Source: QHXM01 sp032160165 (GTDB taxonomy: Bacteria > Acidobacteriota > Blastocatellia > Pyrinomonadales > Pyrinomonadaceae). From it: a stretch of 64,000 bases of DNA. Positions 42,772 through 48,483 of this stretch are shown here, piece after piece (position 1 is the first letter of the stretch; every line of letters starts with the position of its first letter). A program made the position numbers and the translations under genes. The notes below the pieces were generated by a model, which saw only the letters and a list, made by a program, of their open reading frames with translations, was not told the origin of the DNA and ran no database searches. The DNA lies in NCBI GenBank assembly GCA_032160165.1, contig JAVHWA010000173.1, positions 1 to 64,000 of the forward strand. Reading direction: 5' to 3'.

Positions 42772-43064
42772 AGAGCTTCCTTCTGCTCATCGGCGAGCAA
42801 GTCGATCCTATCAACCACACCAATGATGGCTGAATCGATAGCCGCGCCCGCCTCTTTGGTCGCGGCGGTTGATGCGCCCCAACCTTCCTGGACGATCAGC
42901 ACCACGTCGCCTTCGCCGGCGTCAACTGAGTCAAGGGCGATCACCGTCAGGCCTGTATCGTCGCCTTCTGGCGTGATCTGCTGGCATAGCATTATGCGAG
43001 CCGCGTCATAGCGCGGATTCTTTTGCGTGGCGACAACGTTTCCCAAAACTCGAGCGAGTATCAT
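42768..43064 (-). CDS. Pentameric microcompartment shell protein (BMC-P1)
   Basis: A 98-residue EutN/CcmL-type vertex protein. It opens MILARVLGNVVATQKNPRYD and contains the family strands GLTVIALDSVDAGEGDVVLI and AAIDSAIIGVVDRIDLLA. Pentamers of this fold close the vertices of the polyhedral shell. The start at 43064 overlaps the stop of BMC-P2 (ATGA) and opens exactly on the conserved first strand; an in-frame ATG 20 codons upstream lies inside BMC-P2. One of three tandem paralogues. Confidence 0.95.
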   Translation of the reverse strand: MILARVLGNVVATQKNPRYDAARIMLCQQITPEGDDTGLTVIALDSVDAGEGDVVLIVQEGWGASTAATKEAGAAIDSAIIGVVDRIDLLADEQKEAL

Positions 43065-43348
43065 CTGCGGCCTTTGCCGTTGGTCACGTGGCTGTCGGAG
43101 TCGACGATCGCTATGACGGTGCAATCCGTAGGCGTGTCTTCCCGTTTGAAAGGAAAACTCGCTTCTTTGCCTCTACACCAGAGAACAAGCTCGCCGTCGC
43201 CCGCACCGATCGAGTCCAATGCGACCAGTGGCTTCCCCTGAGGTTCAAGATTCGCGTTCAGCGACTGGACGACCAGCAGCTTACGACCCTCGAGTGAATC
43301 GTTCTTCACTGTGGCGACTACTGTTCCGATGACGCGAGCGAGTTGCAT
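43061..43348 (-). CDS. Pentameric microcompartment shell protein (BMC-P2)
   Basis: A 95-residue EutN/CcmL-type protein: MQLARVIGTVVATVKNDSLE, then KLLVVQSLNANLEPQGKPLV and ALDSIGAGDGELVLW. It ends TDCTVIAIVDSDSHV plus a basic tail. Compared with its neighbours it has a longer, basic loop, CRGKEASFPFKREDTP, before the last strand. This may alter vertex contacts. Translation is coupled to BMC-P1 through ATGA. Confidence 0.95.
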   Translation of the reverse strand: MQLARVIGTVVATVKNDSLEGRKLLVVQSLNANLEPQGKPLVALDSIGAGDGELVLWCRGKEASFPFKREDTPTDCTVIAIVDSDSHVTNGKGRR

Positions 43349-43354
43349 CCCTTA

Positions 43355-43461
43355 TGTCCAAGGTCCAAAGTCCAATGTCACGTGTCCGCGCTGACAACGT
43401 CCGACGTAAAACCCATACTCCGAAACCATTTTTGGCTTTGGACTTTGGACCTTGGACATTT
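43355..43461. repeat. GTCCAAGGTCCAAAGTCCA inverted repeat between shell genes
   Basis: A 19-bp arm, GTCCAAGGTCCAAAGTCCA (43356-43374), is perfectly complementary to 43439-43457, with a 64-base loop. The right arm touches the stop codon of BMC-P3. In the operon transcript it forms a strong hairpin between BMC-P3 and BMC-P2. The word is the same as that at the 3' end of murD. Confidence 0.9.
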
Positions 43462-43737
43462 TTATTCGTCGACCATTATATCGACGGTGTCTATCACACC
43501 AACCACGGCTGCATCCACCGGCGTGTCTTTCATCCCCTGGGCCAGGCGCGCGCTCGAGCCAGCCACCACCAACACGCGCTCGTGAAAACCAGCGCCTACG
43601 GTATCGACCGCGACGACGTAACCGCTCGTATCCGTCCCGTCCAGATTGATCGGACGAACGATAAGCAGCTTCTTCCCCAACAGTCGTTCGTCTTTCTGCG
43701 ACGACACGACTGTTCCAACTATGCGCGCAATGATCAT
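43462..43737 (-). CDS. Pentameric microcompartment shell protein (BMC-P3)
   Basis: A 91-residue EutN/CcmL-type protein: MIIARIVGTVVSSQKDERLL, KLLIVRPINLDGTDTSGYVV, AVDTVGAGFHERVLVVAGSSA and AAVVGVIDTVDIMVDE. It is the most canonical of the three, with the GSSAR segment seen in many EutN/CcmL proteins. It is separated from BMC-H upstream and BMC-P2 downstream by hairpin repeats. Confidence 0.96.
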   Translation of the reverse strand: MIIARIVGTVVSSQKDERLLGKKLLIVRPINLDGTDTSGYVVAVDTVGAGFHERVLVVAGSSARLAQGMKDTPVDAAVVGVIDTVDIMVDE

Positions 43738-43740
43738 TGG

Positions 43741-43823
43741 TTGTGAATGGTGAATGGTAAATCGTGAATGGACCTAAAGGTCTTTCGATTTACAATTCAC
43801 GATTTACCATTTACGAATTACCG
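43741..43823. repeat. ATGGTAAATCGTGAAT inverted repeat between BMC-H and BMC-P3
   Basis: A 16-bp arm, ATGGTAAATCGTGAAT (43754-43769), is perfectly complementary to 43795-43810. A nested small hairpin (GACCT, AA, AGGTC) lies in the loop. In minus-strand sense the repeat contains the BMC-H stop codon, and the last BMC-H residues (Gly-Asn-Ser) come from it. Confidence 0.9.
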
Positions 43824-44092
43824 ATCGGCAACGCTTCGTCGACACTTCCGTGTGGACGCGGGATGACATGAACGCTGACGAGCTCTCCTACGCGCCTTGC
43901 CGCTGCAGCGCCGGCGTCGGTAGCAGCCTTCACTGCAGCAACATCGCCGCGCACAATTGCAGTTACGAAACCCGCGCCGATCTTCTCGTAACCGATCAAT
44001 GTTACGTTGGCGGCCTTAACCATTGCATCCGCCGCTTCGATCATCGCCACCAGGCCTTTTGTCTCGACCATTCCGAGTGCTTCTTGAGGCAT
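43811..44092 (-). CDS. Hexameric microcompartment shell protein (BMC-H)
   Basis: A 93-residue Pfam00936 shell protein: EALGMVETKGLVAMIEAADA, then NVTLIGYEKIGAGFVTAIVR, then GDVAAVKAATDAGAAAA, and VSVHVIPRPHGSVDEALP. These are the standard BMC fold elements of facet-forming hexamers. The pore-loop region is near the IGAGFVT turn. The start at 44092 has AGGAG seven bases upstream. It is the only BMC-H in the window, whereas most compartments need several. Confidence 0.97.
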   Translation of the reverse strand: MPQEALGMVETKGLVAMIEAADAMVKAANVTLIGYEKIGAGFVTAIVRGDVAAVKAATDAGAAAARRVGELVSVHVIPRPHGSVDEALPIGNS

Positions 44093-44297
44093 CCGTCTTC
44101 TCCTGTTCAGCAAGTGATGAAAAACATCGTCCCATGCTTATCCCACAAAAGGAAGCATTGGGTAGAAACAATCAAGTATCAGAGCTAAAAGATTATTAAG
44201 TAAGAGCGGGGCCAGAACACTGACTTCCCAACCACACCCATGCCGTCATTCAGCGTAAGTTTGCGCTCGGTCCTGCTCTTCAAGCAAGCCTGCCAGG

Positions 44298-45116
44298 TTA
44301 CTCGGTTATTCTTGCCGCCTGGCTCAACAGCTCGACCAATTCCTCGCGTGTCAAAGCGATTTTGCCAGAGCCATTAGCTGACGCCTTTGAATAATTGTCA
44401 ACTGCCGGCCGGTCGCCGGAGGGACACGATAGCCGCGTCTCATGCAGATATCCACACGCCTGACACCGCGCGCCTTCTCCAAGGTATCCCGCTGCCTCGC
44501 GTACGTTGATGAGCTTTTCGATGGCATCAGGTGGAAGGTTCTTCGAACCCCCGAGTATACGCGAAAGAATTGCGATCTTAGCCGTATGTTCCAACGTCTC
44601 GAGCCGATCGAAGGCTTGCCAGAGGTCCGCGCCGTAAGCGACCGCGCCGTGATTGGCCATCAAGAGGGCGTTGTGATGCTTGACCAACGGACGCATCGCG
44701 TCGGTCAGCTCTGCCGTCGAAGGCGTTCCATATCCGGCAAGAGGCACGCAACCGAGTGTCAGAATCACCTCGGAAAGAATCGGCTGATCAATCGCCAGTC
44801 CTGCTACTGCGAAGGCCGTTCCATGGGGCGGATGGGCGTGGCAGACGGCTTTGACGTCGGGCCGCTCTCGATAAATGAGCAGATGCATTTCCAGCTCGCT
44901 CGACGCCTTGCGATCCGTGAGCGCTCTTCCCCGCATGTCCGTGATCGCGAGCGAGTCTTCAGTCATCCGACCCTTGCACGTCATCGTTGGCGTTGCGACT
45001 ACGCGGCCATCGTCCAGACGCACACTCACATTGCCGTCTGAGGAGACGACATAGCTGCGCTCGTACATCAATTGGCCAACGCGGATTATCTCGCGCCGCG
45101 CGGTTTGTTCATCCAT
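44298..45116 (-). CDS. Class II aldolase with Cys motif and encapsulation-peptide tail
   Basis: A 272-residue L-fuculose/rhamnulose-phosphate-type aldolase (AraD/FucA fold). Zinc ligands are seen in CHAHPPHGTAFA (about 92-103) and ANHGAVAYG (about 153). Family core SDGNVSVRLDDGRV lies near 24. It would split a deoxy-hexulose phosphate into dihydroxyacetone phosphate and lactaldehyde. Beyond the fold is an extra tail: CQACGY, then C a few residues on (possible metal site), a Ser/Gly linker, and the amphipathic helix IALTREELVELLSQAARI. This is the typical layout of a peptide that targets cargo into a shell. Six bases follow the preceding stop. Confidence 0.92.
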   Translation of the reverse strand: MDEQTARREIIRVGQLMYERSYVVSSDGNVSVRLDDGRVVATPTMTCKGRMTEDSLAITDMRGRALTDRKASSELEMHLLIYRERPDVKAVCHAHPPHGTAFAVAGLAIDQPILSEVILTLGCVPLAGYGTPSTAELTDAMRPLVKHHNALLMANHGAVAYGADLWQAFDRLETLEHTAKIAILSRILGGSKNLPPDAIEKLINVREAAGYLGEGARCQACGYLHETRLSCPSGDRPAVDNYSKASANGSGKIALTREELVELLSQAARITE

Positions 45117-45122
45117 TATCGG

Positions 45123-45710
45123 TTAGATACACACCGAATCGCCCTTTCTCGCGTGCCACTTCACACCCTCATCATCCATCACAATGAATTCAGTTCCCCC
45201 GCCCATACAGCCGGCACCATCGCTGTAGCCGAAATCCGCAGTAATGGTTACCCAGACAGAAATCGGTTTGCCATCCTTCGTCGCGGGGGTAAATTTCATT
45301 CCTTTCGCCGCTTCTATCGCTACTTCCGTGAGACCGTACGGCAAAGACATCGCAGGCTCGCCGTTTATGCGCGCTGGCATCGACTCAGTACGTTGTGCCG
45401 CGTCGAGCGACTCTTCGGTTACACCGTAAGGCAGCATCGGAACAAGTTTCACTTCTTCCACTCTACCATCCGCTCCCAGCAAGGCCTGCAATCGGATAGA
45501 GCCGTTGAACCCACCCGAAGATTTGATTGCCGCTCGAGTGAGCTGCAGTTCGGGCACATGTTTAATTATCACGGCAGTGCCAACTGTATCCTTAACTTTA
45601 ATCGACGTACTGAGCGTGGGTGCTTGGAGTCTTTCGGTCAGCGCCCACGCTCCCAGCCCAGTGATCAGCGCTAGTACGAAGGGCAAACCTCTTTTTAGCA
45701 GACACGTCAT
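45123..45710 (-). CDS. Exported TonB-C-like protein
   Basis: A 195-residue protein with an N-terminal membrane anchor (about 6-25, GLPFVLALITGLGAWAL). The core GSIRLQALLGADGRVEEVKL and the later AIEAAKGMKFTPATKDGKPI are typical of TonB C-terminal-like domains. The start at 45710 has GAGGCG upstream; a longer frame would overlap the previous gene. No ExbB/ExbD genes are nearby. Its place inside a Rex-to-microcompartment operon is unexplained; it may simply be co-transcribed. Confidence 0.75.
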   Translation of the reverse strand: MTCLLKRGLPFVLALITGLGAWALTERLQAPTLSTSIKVKDTVGTAVIIKHVPELQLTRAAIKSSGGFNGSIRLQALLGADGRVEEVKLVPMLPYGVTEESLDAAQRTESMPARINGEPAMSLPYGLTEVAIEAAKGMKFTPATKDGKPISVWVTITADFGYSDGAGCMGGGTEFIVMDDEGVKWHARKGDSVCI

Positions 45711-45720
45711 AACCAACGCC

Positions 45721-46086
45721 TCATGCGGCAGGCAGACTGTCTTCCAGCTTCTCAACGCGTGAGCGCAGGTTGAAGGAGTCGTGAATCAAAGTTCTAAACT
45801 GTCTATTCAAAACGCTGAGCGCCGACTCAATCTCCGTTAACCTTTGCTGCACGTTCTCCCAGATCGGACGCGTCTCGCGCATCCGCGCATCGACTTTTTC
45901 CTCTAGCGAGTCCATTCGCTTTTGAAGCGAGGTCATCCCATTCTCGATTGAGTCCATTCGGTTCTCGACCGCTGTTAGGCGGACATTGGTCTGCGAAGTG
46001 TCTTGCCGTATGCCAGCTAGCTCCGCCAAAACACGCTCTTCAAACGAACCGTTGCGGTGCAGATTTCCTGTTGAATTCTCACTCAT
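45721..46086 (-). CDS. Small coiled-coil protein
   Basis: A 121-residue soluble protein that is almost entirely coiled coil, with heptads in VRLTAVENRMDSIENGMTSL and QKRMDSLEEKVDARM. A second helix (LTEIESALSVLNRQFRTL) ends the protein. No enzymatic motif. AAAGGTGG precedes the start. It lies between rex and the TonB-like gene with gaps of 16 and 10 bases, so it is very likely co-transcribed with rex. Confidence 0.75.
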   Translation of the reverse strand: MSENSTGNLHRNGSFEERVLAELAGIRQDTSQTNVRLTAVENRMDSIENGMTSLQKRMDSLEEKVDARMRETRPIWENVQQRLTEIESALSVLNRQFRTLIHDSFNLRSRVEKLEDSLPAA

Positions 46087-46102
46087 CTCGGACCACCTTT
46101 CA

Positions 46103-46813
46103 TCATTTGTAGCTCTCACTCTTGGTGTTGGGTGGTCTATCTGAAGTGCGAGCGCTCGGCGCGCTGGTAACTAATGCTATTTGCGGTTGCGCGAGAAAAT
46201 ACGAAAGCGACTCGAGCGAAATCGTTAGGTCGACTGTCTTTAGTTTGACTCCATGCCGCGCCCGGAGCAGCGCGGGAGCAAAGTTCAAGACTGCCTTGAC
46301 CCCGGCGCCGACGACTTGATTAAGCACCTTCTGCGCCTCCCTTGCCGGAACTGCGATGACGGCTACGTCGATTCCCTCTTCGCGCACCACGCGGTCAATC
46401 TTTTTCACGTCATGTACCATGATCCCCGCGTCACCGATGCGCCGCCCGATCTTTTCCGTGTCTTTGTCGAAGAGCGCCACGACTTCAAAGTTCGATTGCC
46501 TGAATCCATTGTAATTGGCCAACGCGGACCCCAGGTTCCCCGCACCGACAATACCCACGCGATGCGCTGAATCCAATCCCAGTATCTTGGTTATGTGCTG
46601 GCGCAATTCCTGGACGAAGTAGCCCACGCCGCGAACGCCAAACTCGCCAAAATAGCCCAGGTCTTTTCTGATTTGAGCTGAATTGAGATTGAATTGCTCG
46701 GCCAGCGCATGTGACGAAACTGTCTTTATTCCAGCCGCGGCTAGCGTGTTGAGGCAGCGCAAATAGACGCTCAGACGGTTGGTAGTCAGCTCTGATATTT
46801 TCTCGGACTTCAT
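46103..46813 (-). CDS. rex: Redox-sensing transcriptional repressor Rex
   Basis: A 236-residue repressor. Winged helix at about 15-80 (RLSVYLRCLNTLAAAGIKTV, NSAQIRKDLGYFGEFGVRG). Rossmann domain with GIVGAGNLGSALANY near 95, which binds NADH/NAD. Rex leaves DNA when NADH is high and so controls fermentative and reductive genes. The ATG at 46813 is preferred: an upstream GTG at 46837 would lie at the expected transcription start of the promoter at 46840-46869. It is first in a run of nine minus-strand genes ending in microcompartment genes. Confidence 0.95.
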   Translation of the reverse strand: MKSEKISELTTNRLSVYLRCLNTLAAAGIKTVSSHALAEQFNLNSAQIRKDLGYFGEFGVRGVGYFVQELRQHITKILGLDSAHRVGIVGAGNLGSALANYNGFRQSNFEVVALFDKDTEKIGRRIGDAGIMVHDVKKIDRVVREEGIDVAVIAVPAREAQKVLNQVVGAGVKAVLNFAPALLRARHGVKLKTVDLTISLESLSYFLAQPQIALVTSAPSARTSDRPPNTKSESYK

Positions 46814-46839
46814 GCTGAAAGGCCTTTTCCTTGCCACTC

Positions 46840-46869
46840 AGTATAACGCGCACAGGCCATCGATGGTAA
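46840..46869 (-). promoter_or_regulatory. Predicted sigma-70 promoter of the rex operon
   Basis: On the minus strand, TTACCA (complement of 46864-46869) and TATACT (complement of 46840-46845) are separated by 18 bases. The -10 box matches five of six consensus positions. The transcript would start some 20-25 bases before the rex ATG. No clear Rex-type inverted operator overlaps it. Confidence 0.55.
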
Positions 46870-46903
46870 GGCCCGTGGGAGAAATCCCCCTCGAAAAAGA
46901 AAA

Positions 46904-46931
46904 GGCACGAAGAAGCTACCTTCTTCGTGCC
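46904..46931 (-). terminator. Rho-independent terminator of the ECF sigma gene
   Basis: GGCACGAAGAAG (46904-46915) pairs perfectly with CTTCTTCGTGCC (46920-46931) around a four-base loop. On the minus strand it is followed by TTTTCTTTTTC. It ends the sigma-factor transcript before the rex operon promoter. Confidence 0.92.
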
Positions 46932-46959
46932 AGGATCTATTGAGCGCTAGTGCGGCTGC

Positions 46960-47598
46960 TCAGGACTCGCTCAGAGCCAGACTCGCGTTTTGAGTATTGA
47001 GCAGGGTTCGCAGTTTCATGCGCGCCTTGTGCAACTGGGATTTTGAAGTTCCTACGGCGCAACCGAGCATCTTGCTGATCTCTTCGTGCTCGTATCCTTC
47101 CACATCGTGAAGGACAAAGACGGTTCGATACCCAGGCGGTAACAGTGCAATCGCGTTATCCAACGCGATGCGATCCACCACCCGCATCCGATTCGGATTG
47201 TCTGTTCCCAAGACCGCTTGATCAGGTGTGTCGCCTTCCTCGGTAGTTTTCTCATCGCGAACACTGCGCTTGCGGAAGTGCATCAGCACTTGATTAACCG
47301 TGAGACGATGGAGCCAAGTCGTAAAAGCCGACTCGCCCCGGAAACTCCCAATCTTACGGAACAACTGAACAAAGGCCTCCTGCGCGAGGTCTTCGGCTTC
47401 GGAGATGTTCTGTGTCATGCGCAGACAGAGAGAAAAGACTCGACGATGATGCCGCCGATAGAGTTCCTCGAACGCCGACATATCACCCTTCGCAGCCTTT
47501 TGTGTCAGGGCTAAGTCGGAAGCAACAGGCACCTCATTCTCCATCGCTTCACTCTTCCCTATTCGCACCCAACTTGGATAAACCTCAGTATTCGTCAT
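46960..47598 (-). CDS. ECF-type RNA polymerase sigma factor
   Basis: A 212-residue sigma-70 family protein with region 2 (AFEELYRRHHRRVFSLCLRM, DLAQEAFVQLFRKI, FTTWLHRLTVNQVL) and region 4 (LPPGYRTVFVLHDVEGYEHE, CAVGTSKSQLHKARMKLR). No regions 1 or 3, so it is an ECF factor of the RpoE group. The start at 47598 has GAGAGGG just upstream. No anti-sigma gene follows, because a terminator comes next. It is divergent from the MarR gene. Confidence 0.95.
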   Translation of the reverse strand: MTNTEVYPSWVRIGKSEAMENEVPVASDLALTQKAAKGDMSAFEELYRRHHRRVFSLCLRMTQNISEAEDLAQEAFVQLFRKIGSFRGESAFTTWLHRLTVNQVLMHFRKRSVRDEKTTEEGDTPDQAVLGTDNPNRMRVVDRIALDNAIALLPPGYRTVFVLHDVEGYEHEEISKMLGCAVGTSKSQLHKARMKLRTLLNTQNASLALSES

Positions 47599-47653
47599 TT
47601 TCCCTCTCGGATAAACCAAATTCGCTGCTGATTCGAGGCCCGGACACCCGTGA

Positions 47654-47683
47654 TTGACCTCCAAGAGCAACCGGCATTATACT
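47654..47683 (+). promoter_or_regulatory. Predicted strong promoter of the MarR gene
   Basis: TTGACC (47654-47659) and TATACT (47678-47683) are 18 bases apart; each matches five of six consensus positions. An inverted repeat TACTTAA (47680-47686) with TTAAGTA (47710-47716) lies over the -10 box and start region, a natural place for MarR autorepression. Confidence 0.7.
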
Positions 47684-47729
47684 TAATGCATCTGAAATGT
47701 TCAAGTCCGTTAAGTAGTAGGAGCGTGAG

Positions 47730-48251
47730 ATGGCAGATAGTGGATCAACGGAGGTTGAGGACGTATTGACGGGTTTCAGTGATGTCATGTCGAGACTGAT
47801 GATCGACCAGTATCAGCAGCAGATCACCGAGCTGGAATTGACCCTTCCCCAGGCACAGGTCCTGCGAGTCTTGCGACGCGGACCTCTTCCGACGGGACAA
47901 CTGGCTGTTGAGCTCAGGATGTCTGCCCCCGCCATAACTCAGTTGACCGACCGGCTTGTTCGTAAGGGTTTGATAGAACGGCGACCTGCCGTTGGAGACC
48001 GGCGTTGCGTAATCGTAGACCTGTCAGGGTCTGGCCGTCTCTTAATTGACGAATTCCGACGCCGCCGGCGGGAGATATTCAACCGGGCACTGATTGGCCT
48101 GAGTGAAGCGGAACAAAAGCAGGTCATTGACGTTTTAGGGAAAGTAGTCAGGGTCCTGGAAACCTACGAATTCGGCGCCACAACGCGGAAATCCGGTCCC
48201 GCGCGGAGCAAACGGGCCATGTCCGCGCCGTCTCCCAGTCCAGCGGAGTGA
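47730..48251 (+). CDS. MarR family transcriptional regulator
   Basis: A 173-residue winged-helix regulator. The recognition helix and wing are LPTGQLAVELRMSAPAITQL, TDRLVRKGLIERRPAVGDRR and CVIVDLSGSGRLLIDEF. N-terminal and C-terminal helices form the dimer. The last 25 residues are a basic tail. AGGAG precedes the ATG. MarR proteins usually sense aromatic or oxidative ligands and control an adjacent gene; here the neighbours are sigma-factor genes, so the target may be itself or distant. Confidence 0.93.
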   Translation: MADSGSTEVEDVLTGFSDVMSRLMIDQYQQQITELELTLPQAQVLRVLRRGPLPTGQLAVELRMSAPAITQLTDRLVRKGLIERRPAVGDRRCVIVDLSGSGRLLIDEFRRRRREIFNRALIGLSEAEQKQVIDVLGKVVRVLETYEFGATTRKSGPARSKRAMSAPSPSPAE

Positions 48252-48483
48252 AAGGGAGTCAGCCGTGCGAGAGAGTTTCTTGACGGATCTATACGGCATG
48301 AGATCGATGCCAGGCATCAAATATTCTGTCGGTTGGTAGTTAATTGGCAGAGATTCGAGCCGGTATTGATGTACAATGCTCGGTTTGAGGCTCACTGGCT
48401 CCGATAATCAGTTTGGCGGAAGGCGTTCGCGAGCAGCCTTTAATTCGCCTGTTAAGTCTCGCGCTAGAGGTGAAAGTTTGAGC

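Noticed and set aside
43738..43760. TTGTGAATGGTGAA as a Rex operator half-site near the BMC genes
   Set aside because: The sequence belongs to the local repeat; the second half TTCACAA at the right spacing is absent.
44093..44297. Possible internal promoter between the aldolase and BMC-H genes
   Set aside because: A weak TTACTT/GATACT pair with 17-base spacing exists, but the match is too poor to annotate.
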